A stretch of DNA of 38,324 nt, taken from NCBI GenBank assembly GCA_002359655.1, contig DENL01000015.1, forward strand, positions 34,835 to 73,158, in the 5' to 3' direction. The translations under genes and the position numbers were made by a program. The notes beneath the pieces were generated by a model. That model saw only the letters and a program-made list of their open reading frames with translations, was not told the origin of the DNA and did no database searches. Positions 8,463 through 16,083 of the stretch are shown here, piece after piece. The DNA comes from Rickettsiales bacterium UBA2645 (GTDB lineage: Bacteria > Pseudomonadota > Alphaproteobacteria > Rickettsiales > UBA1997). The first letter of the stretch is position 1; every line of letters starts with the position of its first letter.

Positions 8463-9332
8463 TCAAGCAAAAGACTCGATCTTTTCTTTGCAGATTTTTT
8501 CGGTGAGATCCAAAAGTTTTTTTACGTCGGCGGCAAGAAGTTCTAACTCGCTTGGGAGTATGCGATATTCAGGATCGTAGCGACCACCAATGTAAGCATA
8601 GTCTAGTAATTTAAATCGGTATTCTTCGTCAGAAGTTTGTTTTGCCAAAATATTTTCAAGCAACGAGCAATATAACTCGGCTTGCTTACCAAGTATTTCT
8701 AAAAAATGCTCTTTGGGTAAATAATTAGAAAAAACTAATAAAATTGTTTTGTAGGCAGATTCTGCGGCTTGATGTAAATTAAAGGCTGCAATGGCATAAA
8801 GACTTCTGCTTGAAAAAAATTTATATCCTTCAAAAAAACCTTCTGCTCTGATTGTAAACCAAGATTCAAAATAATCCTGAGCTATCTTTTGACGCTCTTT
8901 AGGCATTAATTTTCTGGGCTCTGCAAGCTTAAATTTTTTTGAATCATATAAGATAATTCCTTCTTTCTTGATATCGCTATAGAAATATTGTTCTTCAGCA
9001 AGCTTTATATTCAAAGTCTCAATGTCATGAGTAAGAATTCTTGGATCGGCAATATATTTTTTTAAACTTTGACAAACTTTGTAAATCTTATCCCACAGCA
9101 ATAAATCTTGCGCCACTTCTTTTGTCGAAGTCACAACTAAAATATCGTAATCGGAAATTTGTCTGAATCCTGATTTATCTTCCAAATCCCAAGGCTCTTT
9201 ATAGGTACCGCGTGCATAAGAACCGTAAAGAATAATCATCTCAACTTCAGTGCAATTTTTCAGAATTACTTCTACGATATCTTGCAACTCATGTTGCTTC
9301 TTTTGCGGCAGGTGACTTAAAGAATTTTTCAT
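8463..9332 (-). CDS. Fused MNT nucleotidyltransferase-HEPN domain protein
   Basis: A 289-residue fusion. The N-terminal polymerase-beta-like nucleotidyltransferase has IILYGSYARGTY (Gly37-Ser38) and, after a long insert, SDYDILVV with Asp61 and Asp63 as metal ligands. The C-terminal HEPN domain (about 150-285) has YAIAAFNLHQAAESAYKTIL and AYIGGRYDPEYRI, conserved in this fusion family. The catalytic RX4-6H motif of RNase HEPN toxins is not found. Separate MNT and HEPN proteins often form toxin-antitoxin pairs (MntA AMPylates HepT). What this fused form does is unknown. It is downstream of dapB on the same strand (74-bp gap). Confidence 0.85.
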   Translation of the reverse strand: MKNSLSHLPQKKQHELQDIVEVILKNCTEVEMIILYGSYARGTYKEPWDLEDKSGFRQISDYDILVVTSTKEVAQDLLLWDKIYKVCQSLKKYIADPRILTHDIETLNIKLAEEQYFYSDIKKEGIILYDSKKFKLAEPRKLMPKERQKIAQDYFESWFTIRAEGFFEGYKFFSSRSLYAIAAFNLHQAAESAYKTILLVFSNYLPKEHFLEILGKQAELYCSLLENILAKQTSDEEYRFKLLDYAYIGGRYDPEYRILPSELELLAADVKKLLDLTEKICKEKIESFA

Positions 9333-9406
9333 TTTCTGACTAATTGAAGTTTAAAAATTTTTGGGGCAGCTAAATTGTAGAGCTTACCAAATTTTAATAT
9401 TTGTTT

Positions 9407-10201
9407 TTAATTTAGGACATCACGCATCGAGTAAAATCCTGCTTCTTTAGCGCTTCCCCAAATAGCAGCTCGGATGGCGCCTTTGGCGAAGATATCACGG
9501 TTGGAAGCTTTGTGAGTAAGTTCAATTCTTTCTCCTTCGCCAGCAAAAATTACGCTGTGATCGCCAATAACATCGCCGCCGCGCAAAGTGGCAAAACCAA
9601 TTTCGCCTTTATTTCTTTTGGCATCTTTGCCAACTCTGGCCATTACAGCAGATTTTTGTAGTTCAATGTTGCGACCTTTGGCAACAGAAGCACCAAGTGA
9701 TAAAGCAGTTCCAGAAGGTGCATCAACTTTGTTTCTGTGATGCATTTCTACAATTTCAACATCGAAATCATCATGCAAAATTGCACCGACTTTTTCAGCT
9801 AAATTCATTAGCAGATTCACTCCCAGCGACATGTTAGAAGACCAGATAATTACTGTGTCTTTGGCATAAGAAGCGAATTGCTGTTTTTCACTTTCAGAAA
9901 ATCCCGTAGTGCCGCAAACCAGGACTTTCTTGGCTAAAGCGCATTTTGCTGCCATTTCCAAACTTAAAGCTGGAGCAGAAAAATCGATCACAGCATCGCA
10001 ATTTTGTAAGAATTGATCGACATCAGAAATCATTTTGCTGCCGTTTTTTTCAAAACCTAAAAATTCTCCTAAATCTTCACTTTCTTGGCCCGAGCCTTTA
10101 CGAGTTAAGGCGCAAGAAAGTTCAACTAGTGAATCTTGCAATACAATACTGGCAATGGTTCGGCCCATGCGGCCGGTGATTCCTGTAACTCCGATTTTCA
10201 T
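9407..10201 (-). CDS. dapB: 4-hydroxy-tetrahydrodipicolinate reductase
   Basis: DapB reduces 4-hydroxy-tetrahydrodipicolinate to tetrahydrodipicolinate with NAD(P)H, in the route to diaminopimelate and lysine. MKIGVTGITGRMGRTIAS carries the nucleotide-binding GxxGRMG. CGTTGFSE and WSSNMSLGVN are family blocks, and VEMHHRNKVDAPSGTALSLG holds the catalytic His and Lys. The 264-residue protein is normal in length when started at 10201. The frame stays open upstream through an inserted element as far as 10327, but that extension is element sequence and not part of DapB. The insertion separates this start from whatever lay upstream originally. Confidence 0.94.
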   Translation of the reverse strand: MKIGVTGITGRMGRTIASIVLQDSLVELSCALTRKGSGQESEDLGEFLGFEKNGSKMISDVDQFLQNCDAVIDFSAPALSLEMAAKCALAKKVLVCGTTGFSESEKQQFASYAKDTVIIWSSNMSLGVNLLMNLAEKVGAILHDDFDVEIVEMHHRNKVDAPSGTALSLGASVAKGRNIELQKSAVMARVGKDAKRNKGEIGFATLRGGDVIGDHSVIFAGEGERIELTHKASNRDIFAKGAIRAAIWGSAKEAGFYSMRDVLN

Positions 10202-10373
10202 ATTTTTTCTAATTTTGTTAATGTTTGAAAACGCTTCGTTGCTTTTCTCGCTTATGCTCGAAGACAACTCGCACCGGGGCGTTAGCATAGCTCCCGCCCG
10301 CTTTAAGCTAAAACATGCGTTAAGCATGTTTTTTAACGCCTAAAGCCCTGTAACTCCGATTTTCATATTTTTT
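10182..10373. mobile_element. Small palindromic insertion with 27-bp direct repeats at the dapB start
   Basis: An exact 27-bp direct repeat, 10182-10208 and 10347-10373, flanks 138 bases that are more GC-rich than their surroundings. The repeat is the start of dapB with its leader, so the functional start codon now lies in the inner copy. The insert contains a perfect 9-bp hairpin, AAAACATGC (10310-10318) with GCATGTTTT (10324-10332), nested in GGCGTTA (10278-10284) with TAACGCC (10334-10340). No transposase and no clear terminal inverted repeats are present. It resembles non-autonomous palindromic elements. Tandem duplication with later divergence is less likely because the filling differs in composition. 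Confidence 0.7.
10340..10366 (-). pseudogene. Duplicated dapB start fragment
   Basis: The outer copy of the 27-bp repeat preserves ATG at 10366 and the codons MKIGVTG of DapB, then runs into the inserted element and stops: MKIGVTGL and TAG at 10340-10342. This stranded copy sits where the ancestral dapB start presumably was. It could be translated as an 8-residue leader before ribosomes reach the real start at 10201. Confidence 0.6.
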
Positions 10374-10456
10374 AAATTTAAATTAAAACTAACTAGAAGT
10401 TACAAATCACTTTGTGCGAAGGCAAATAAAAATCCCGAAAATCCCCGAAAATTTTG

Positions 10457-10485
10457 TTGCACTTGCTTAGAGCTGTTTTTAGAAT
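10457..10485 (+). promoter_or_regulatory. Probable gyrA promoter
   Basis: TTGCAC (10457-10462) and TAGAAT (10480-10485) are separated by exactly 17 bases and give a transcript with a leader of about 40 bases before the gyrA ATG at 10534. The -10 matches consensus at 5 of 6 positions; the -35 only at its first three. Confidence 0.5.
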
Positions 10486-10533
10486 GCGAGTTCCTTTTCA
10501 AATCGAAATTTCCACCTCCAAAAAATTTTTAAA

Positions 10534-13344
10534 ATGACTGATCAAAATGTAATTCAAGTTGCTGTTGGCAAAGATATTCAATCGGTTTCTTTGGTTACAG
10601 AGATGAAGAAATCATATCTCGATTATGCCATGAGCGTAATTGTTGCGCGCGCCATTCCTGATGCTTGTGATGGTTTAAAACCAGTACATCGTCGCATTCT
10701 TTACGCAATGTATGAAGGCAACTACGACTACAACAAACCATTTAAAAAATCTGCTAGAATTGTCGGTGAAGTAATGGGTAAATATCATCCACATGGCGAC
10801 TCAGCAATTTACGAATCCTTGGTGCGTATGGCGCAAGATTTCTCAATGCGCGTTCCGCTAATTGATGGCCAAGGTAACTTCGGTTCAATCGATGATGATC
10901 CTGCTGCTGCGATGCGTTATACTGAATCACGCTTGGAAAAAATTTCACACACTATGCTCGATGATCTCGACAAAGATACTGTCGACTTCATGCCTAATTA
11001 TGACGGTCACGAAAAAGAACCACAAGTTTTACCAGCACGCTTTCCAAATCTTTTAGTTAATGGTTCTGGTGGTATTGCAGTTGGTATGGCAACAAACATT
11101 CCACCACACAATTTGGGCGAAGTAATTGACGCTTGTTTGGCCTACATCGACAATAACGAAATTACGATTGAAGACATTATTAAAATTGTTCCAGGACCTG
11201 ATTTCCCAACTGGTGGAATTATTCTTGGTCGTTCAGGTTTTGACTCGGCAGCGCGCATGGGACGAGGTTCGGTTGTGATGCGTGGTCGTCACAAAATCGA
11301 GAAAAAAACTGGCGGCAAAGTTGCTATCATCATCACTGAAATTCCTTACCAAGTTAACAAAGCCAAGCTTGTCGAAAAAATTGCTGACTTAGTGAAAGAG
11401 AAAAAAATCGAAGGCATCACTGATCTGCGCGATGAATCTGACCGCGATGGAATCCGCGTAGTTATTGAGTTAAAGCGTGATGCAATGGAAGAAGTTATCA
11501 TCAATCAACTCTACAGCTTTACTGAATTGCAAAGCAATTTTAGCGTCAATATGTTGGCTCTAAATCATGGCAAGCCGCAATTGATGGGCATTTTAGATGT
11601 TATTAAAATTTTCACCGCTTTCCGCTTTGATGTTACAACTAGAAGAACCAACTTCTTGCTTAACAAAGCCCGCGATAAAACTCACATCTTAATTGGCTTG
11701 GCCGTTGCAGTTGCAAATATTGATGAAGTTGTCGAGTTAATCAAAAAATCAAAAGACGCCGCTGAAGCTAAAGAAAGATTGCTGGCAAAAAGCTGGCCAT
11801 CTCACACTGTTGAAACCATCATAAAGTTGGTTCAAGACAAAGGAAATATCATTAAAGACGGACAATTTTACTTCACCGAAGCGCAAGCAAAAGCAATTCT
11901 TGAAATGAGATTAGCTCGCTTGACCGGCTTGGAAATGGATAAAATTAACGAAGAGTTAAGAATATTAGCCGCCGAAATTTCAGGCTATTTAAAACTTCTT
12001 TCTGATCGAAGTGCGATGCAGGATTCAGTAAAAAAAGAATTGATTGAAGTTAAAGAGCAATTCTCTACTCCAAGAAAATCAACAATTGAAGATTCTGAAT
12101 TCGAGGTTGATATCGAAGATCTAATTCCAAAAGAAGACATGGTCGTGGTCGGCACCATGAACGGTTACATCAAACGTGTGGCTTTAAATGCTTATCGTAC
12201 ACAAAAACGTGGCGGCAAAGGTCGCAGCGCTATGGATGTTCGCGATGAAGATATAGCCACCGATATTTTCGTTACCAACACGCACACGCCAATTTTGTTT
12301 TTCTCAAACAAAGGAAAAGTTTATCGCTTAAAAACTTACAAACTTCCTCTTGGCAATCCGCAAGCTCGTGGACGCGCTTTGGTAAATTTATTGCCTTTGG
12401 AAGCTGACGAGAAAATCTCAACAATTTTAGCGCTACCAGAAGATGAATCGAAATGGAATGATCTAAGCATCGCTTTTGCCACTTCGCATGGTGACATCAG
12501 AAGAAACTCGATGGATCAGTTTGTTGACATTCGCTCATCTGGAAAAATCGCTATGAAGTTGGAAGCTGGCCAAGCTTTGATTGGAGTATCTTTATGCACC
12601 GAAAAAGACGACATTCTTCTTTCAACTAAAGACGGAAAATGCATCCGTTTCCCAGTTGGAAAATTGCGTTTATTCCAAAGCAGAAATTCTACTGGAGTAC
12701 GCGGAATCAAGCTTGAGAAAGGTAATGAAGTTATTGCTATGTCAGTTCTACAACATGCAATCGAAGATTCAGAAGTGAAAGAAAAATATTTAAAAATCGA
12801 TCTTGACCAGCGTTTGGCTTTAAGAGATGCATTATTATTTAACAAAAATTTAAAAGAAAATCCGCCAGAAGATTTATTGTTGCAACCGCAAATAATTCCA
12901 CAAATCAAAGGCGCAGAATTACCGCAAAGCAAAATTGAAGAAATGGCCATCAGCGAAGAATTTATTTTGACTATGACTGAAAATGGCTTTGGCAAAAGAT
13001 CCTCAGCTTACGAATATCGCATTACCAACCGCGGCGGCTCAGGCATTACCAATATCATAACTTCAAAACGCAATGGCAATGTTGTCGCCAGCTTCCCAGT
13101 TGAAGCTAAAGACCAAGTTATGATCATTACTAATAAAGGAACTTTAATCAGAACTGAAGTTGGTTCAGTGAGAATTTCTGGTAGAAATACCCAAGGCGTA
13201 ACTTTGATTAAAACTAAAGATGAAACCGTTGTTTCAGTTGCTAGAATTGCTCACACTGGAAATAAAGATGTTGACGAAGCAGAAACCGGCGAAGAAATTG
13301 GCGACAATCTTGAAACCTCTGAAAGCTCTTCTGCTGCTGAATAA
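10534..13344 (+). CDS. gyrA: DNA gyrase subunit A
   Basis: The 936-residue catalytic A subunit of DNA gyrase, which breaks and rejoins DNA to introduce negative supercoils. Near the N-terminus are YAMSVIVARAIPDACDGLKP and the quinolone-resistance region KSARIVGEVMGKYHPHGDSA; Ser90 and Glu94 align with E. coli Ser83 and Asp87. The catalytic tyrosine is Tyr129 in AAMRYTESRLEK. The GyrA box is present as QKRGGKG near residue 556, which distinguishes gyrase from ParC, followed by the C-terminal beta-pinwheel. The tail is acidic, as in other GyrA proteins. It has its own promoter and terminator. ATG start with no strong Shine-Dalgarno. Confidence 0.97.
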   Translation: MTDQNVIQVAVGKDIQSVSLVTEMKKSYLDYAMSVIVARAIPDACDGLKPVHRRILYAMYEGNYDYNKPFKKSARIVGEVMGKYHPHGDSAIYESLVRMAQDFSMRVPLIDGQGNFGSIDDDPAAAMRYTESRLEKISHTMLDDLDKDTVDFMPNYDGHEKEPQVLPARFPNLLVNGSGGIAVGMATNIPPHNLGEVIDACLAYIDNNEITIEDIIKIVPGPDFPTGGIILGRSGFDSAARMGRGSVVMRGRHKIEKKTGGKVAIIITEIPYQVNKAKLVEKIADLVKEKKIEGITDLRDESDRDGIRVVIELKRDAMEEVIINQLYSFTELQSNFSVNMLALNHGKPQLMGILDVIKIFTAFRFDVTTRRTNFLLNKARDKTHILIGLAVAVANIDEVVELIKKSKDAAEAKERLLAKSWPSHTVETIIKLVQDKGNIIKDGQFYFTEAQAKAILEMRLARLTGLEMDKINEELRILAAEISGYLKLLSDRSAMQDSVKKELIEVKEQFSTPRKSTIEDSEFEVDIEDLIPKEDMVVVGTMNGYIKRVALNAYRTQKRGGKGRSAMDVRDEDIATDIFVTNTHTPILFFSNKGKVYRLKTYKLPLGNPQARGRALVNLLPLEADEKISTILALPEDESKWNDLSIAFATSHGDIRRNSMDQFVDIRSSGKIAMKLEAGQALIGVSLCTEKDDILLSTKDGKCIRFPVGKLRLFQSRNSTGVRGIKLEKGNEVIAMSVLQHAIEDSEVKEKYLKIDLDQRLALRDALLFNKNLKENPPEDLLLQPQIIPQIKGAELPQSKIEEMAISEEFILTMTENGFGKRSSAYEYRITNRGGSGITNIITSKRNGNVVASFPVEAKDQVMIITNKGTLIRTEVGSVRISGRNTQGVTLIKTKDETVVSVARIAHTGNKDVDEAETGEEIGDNLETSESSSAAE

Positions 13345-13355
13345 AGACTTGTTTC

Positions 13356-13390
13356 ACTGCCGCTTATTTTTGCGGCAGTTTTAATAATTT
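13356..13390 (+). terminator. Rho-independent terminator of gyrA
   Basis: ACTGCCGC (13356-13363) pairs perfectly with GCGGCAGT (13372-13379) around a T-rich 8-base loop and is followed by TTTAATAATTTT. It begins 12 bases after the gyrA stop and is the clearest intrinsic terminator in the window. Confidence 0.85.
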
Positions 13391-13405
13391 TAAGTAATAA
13401 AAACT

Positions 13406-13801
13406 ATGATCAGTTCTCTTTACGCATCTCTGCTCGCTGTAATTTTTTTAATCCTTACTATCAAAGTAGTAAAAATTCGTAAATCGGCTAAAGTTTCAAT
13501 TGGCGATGCTGGAAATCTAGCTTTGCAAAAAGCCATTCGCGCCCAAGGAAATTTTTGCGAAAGCACTCCAATTGCGGTAATTTTGCTAATCCTTGCTGAA
13601 GCCAGCATGGCAAGTAGTTTGATACTACATTTCTGTGGAATTATTTTTGTTTTGGGCAGGATTTTTCACGCAATTGCCATCAATTCTGAAAAGGAAGATT
13701 TTCGTTTTCGTGTTGGTGGTATGGTTCTGAGCTTAACTTCAATTATCTTGCTGATCTTACTTAATTTGTCTTTTTATTTCAGCAGCTTCAGCGGCGCGTA
13801 A
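13406..13801 (+). CDS. MAPEG family membrane protein
   Basis: A 131-residue integral membrane protein of the MAPEG superfamily, which includes microsomal glutathione S-transferases. Four hydrophobic helices are visible. The loop after the first contains RKSAKVSIGDAGN and then LQKAIRAQGNFCESTPIAVI, which matches the RAxxNxxE(Y/S)xP pattern typical of the family; FVLGRIFHAIAI is the third-helix signature. Bacterial members are generally uncharacterised, so glutathione-dependent chemistry is only a guess. Its 3' end overlaps the convergent acid phosphatase gene by 45 bases. Confidence 0.85.
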   Translation: MISSLYASLLAVIFLILTIKVVKIRKSAKVSIGDAGNLALQKAIRAQGNFCESTPIAVILLILAEASMASSLILHFCGIIFVLGRIFHAIAINSEKEDFRFRVGGMVLSLTSIILLILLNLSFYFSSFSGA

Positions 13802-14467
13802 TTCTTTTTTGGCTTTTTCTAAATCAACCAAGAATTCATTGTTTTGCAATAATCCTCCCAAAACCAAAAGCGCAAGCTGTCTACCGCCCTTCAAATCATT
13901 TGGAAAATGCATTCCGCTTACAACTCGATGATTGGCAATTTCATCAGCTCTTTTTTGAAAATCTGCACTTCTTTTCTCAATTAATAAACCCAAAATTTTT
14001 GCCAAAATATAGCTGGCGGAAGTGTGTCCACTTGGATAGGCAGGATTGTTGGCAGGGCTGACTAAAAGCTTGATTCTTTTATCGACCAAATAAGGTCTTT
14101 TAGTATTCCAATATTTTTTAGCGTCGTCATTTACTGAAATCATAGTATCAAAGCTGCGCTCCAATAAATTATAAAGCTGCGGAAAATTCTGCGGTGATAA
14201 TTTTGGATCAACAGCTTTGGTCATCAGTTCAATTGAAAGTTGAGCCTCTGACTGCGCCTTTTCTATTTCTGCTCTGCTGACATGTTTTTGTAGTTTGATA
14301 ATTTGCTCAATCTCACTTTTATACTCAGCGCTGTTTTGACCCAAAGGTTTATCAAGCAAATCTGGGGGAATTTTATCGGCTGAAAAATAGCTTTTGGCTT
14401 GCGCGCTTGAGATTGAAAATAAAATTATCAAAAAAAGTTGGGAGAGAAAAATCGGCATTTTGGTCAC
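13757..14467 (-). CDS. Class A-type acid phosphatase (PAP2 superfamily), secreted
   Basis: A 236-residue periplasmic phosphomonoesterase of the vanadium-dependent haloperoxidase/PAP2 fold. A signal peptide probably ends after AQA at residue 24. All three catalytic motifs are present: KX6RP (Lys117 to Arg124-Pro125), PSGH (145-148) and RX5HX3D (Arg181, His187, Asp191). The third lacks the serine usually before Arg in class A enzymes and has His180 instead. Its likely role is to release phosphate from organic esters outside the inner membrane. The C-terminal 15 codons overlap the MAPEG gene on the other strand. Confidence 0.88.
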   Translation of the reverse strand: MTKMPIFLSQLFLIILFSISSAQAKSYFSADKIPPDLLDKPLGQNSAEYKSEIEQIIKLQKHVSRAEIEKAQSEAQLSIELMTKAVDPKLSPQNFPQLYNLLERSFDTMISVNDDAKKYWNTKRPYLVDKRIKLLVSPANNPAYPSGHTSASYILAKILGLLIEKRSADFQKRADEIANHRVVSGMHFPNDLKGGRQLALLVLGGLLQNNEFLVDLEKAKKELRAAEAAEIKRQIK

Positions 14468-14584
14468 AGATGATTTTAAAATTTAAAGAGCAAAGAATGT
14501 TTCAATTACAAGATTGTTGCACTTCCATTTTAGCAAGAGAAAATAATTAGATAACAGCGTCAAAAAAATAATCTTTTCCAGAAA

Positions 14585-16051
14585 ATGACTTACAGAATCC
14601 AAGGCAAAAATAATGTTTATGAAATAGTAATTGGCTGCGAAATTCACGCACAAATTTCGTCAAATTCAAAATTATTTTCTCGCGCCGCAACTGAGTTTGG
14701 CGCACCACAAAATTCACAAGTTTCTCTGGTTGATGCTGCAATGCCCGGAATGTTGCCCGTCATCAACGAACACTGCATAAAGCAAGCCGTAAAAACTGGC
14801 CTTGGAATTAATGCTAAAATAAATTTGCGTTCAATTTTTGATCGCAAAAATTATTTTTATCCTGACTTACCTCAAGGTTATCAAATCTCGCAATTCTTTG
14901 AGCCAATTGTTGGCGAAGGACATGTTGAAATATCTTTAGAAGATAGTGCAAAAAAAATTATTCGCATTGAGAGAATTCACCTTGAGCAAGATGCTGGAAA
15001 ATCAATTCACGATCAACACCCTTCTTTATCTTTGATTGACTTGAATCGCTCAGGTATTGCTTTGATGGAAATTGTTTCCAAACCCGATATGAATTCGCCT
15101 GCTGAAGCTGCAGAATATGTTAAAACAATTCGCGGAATTTTACGTGCTCTCGACACTTCTGACGGCGACATGGAAAAAGGCAATTTACGCTGTGATGCCA
15201 ATGTCTCAGTGCGCAAAGTTGGAGTTACAACTCTTGGAACACGCTGCGAAATAAAAAACCTAAACTCAATGCGCAACATCGCGCGCGCCATTGAATTTGA
15301 AGCGGCACGCCAAGTTGAAATCTTGGAAGATGGCGGGGAAATTCAACAAGAGACTCGTTTGTTTGATGCGCTAGCTGGAGAAACTAGAACCATGCGTAGC
15401 AAGGAAGATGCCATGGATTATCGCTACTTTCCCGATCCTGATTTGCCACCTTTGGTTCTAACGCAAGAATTTGTTGACGAAATAAAAAGATCATTGCCTG
15501 AATTACCTGCCGCAAAGAAAGCACGCTATATCAGAGAACTAGGAGTTCCTGAATATGATGCTGGAGTTATCACCAATGATGGTGAATTGACGATTTATTT
15601 TGAAAAACTAATTCAAAAACACGAAGCAAAACTAGCCATCACTTGGCTTACCGTTGAGCTGTTTGGCCGCATGAAAAAGCTAGGAATTGACTTTGAAAAT
15701 CTAAAAGTTAGCGCTGATAAATTAGTTGGACTTTTAGACTTAATTAAAAGCGGAGAAATCTCTGGAAAAATCGCCAAAGATGTTTTGGATATCATGATTG
15801 AAACTGGCGAAGAGGCGGCAAAAATCATTGAAAGCAAAGGCTTAAAGCAAGTTTCAGACTCTGGTTTGATTGAAAAAATTATCAAAGAAGTAATCGCAGC
15901 GAATGCTGAACAGTTTGAAAAATATCTATCGGGAGATGAAAGAATTCACGGATTTTTTGTTGGTCAAGTGATGAAAGCCAGCAAGGGACAAGCCAATCCG
16001 CAGTTGGTTAATGAACTTTTGAAAAAGGCCAAAGAAAACTATATTAGATAA
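14585..16051 (+). CDS. gatB: Aspartyl/glutamyl-tRNA(Asn/Gln) amidotransferase subunit B
   Basis: GatB, with GatA and GatC, amidates misacylated Glu-tRNA(Gln) or Asp-tRNA(Asn), supplying Gln-tRNA in organisms without GlnRS. The 488-residue protein has YEIVIGCEIHAQISSNSKLF at the start, NRSGIALMEIVSKPD, GNLRCDANVSVR and CEIKNLNSMRNI, all GatB signatures, and a C-terminal YqeY/tail domain with GFFVGQVMKASKGQANPQLV that binds tRNA. The gatA and gatC genes are not in this window. It starts divergently from the phosphatase gene with a 117-base gap and ends 32 bases from convergent virB4. Confidence 0.96.
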   Translation: MTYRIQGKNNVYEIVIGCEIHAQISSNSKLFSRAATEFGAPQNSQVSLVDAAMPGMLPVINEHCIKQAVKTGLGINAKINLRSIFDRKNYFYPDLPQGYQISQFFEPIVGEGHVEISLEDSAKKIIRIERIHLEQDAGKSIHDQHPSLSLIDLNRSGIALMEIVSKPDMNSPAEAAEYVKTIRGILRALDTSDGDMEKGNLRCDANVSVRKVGVTTLGTRCEIKNLNSMRNIARAIEFEAARQVEILEDGGEIQQETRLFDALAGETRTMRSKEDAMDYRYFPDPDLPPLVLTQEFVDEIKRSLPELPAAKKARYIRELGVPEYDAGVITNDGELTIYFEKLIQKHEAKLAITWLTVELFGRMKKLGIDFENLKVSADKLVGLLDLIKSGEISGKIAKDVLDIMIETGEEAAKIIESKGLKQVSDSGLIEKIIKEVIAANAEQFEKYLSGDERIHGFFVGQVMKASKGQANPQLVNELLKKAKENYIR

Positions 16052-16083
16052 TATGTTTGAAGCTCATTGCGGAAATGATATTT

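Noticed and set aside
10202..10327. Extended N-terminus of DapB beginning MLNACFSLKR
   Set aside because: These codons belong to the inserted palindromic element. The standard start MKIGVTGITGRMG at 10201 gives the normal length and the nucleotide-binding motif at the N-terminus.
12516..12995. 159-codon open frame antisense to gyrA
   Set aside because: It lies wholly inside gyrA in another frame and shows no family features. A shadow of the codon usage.
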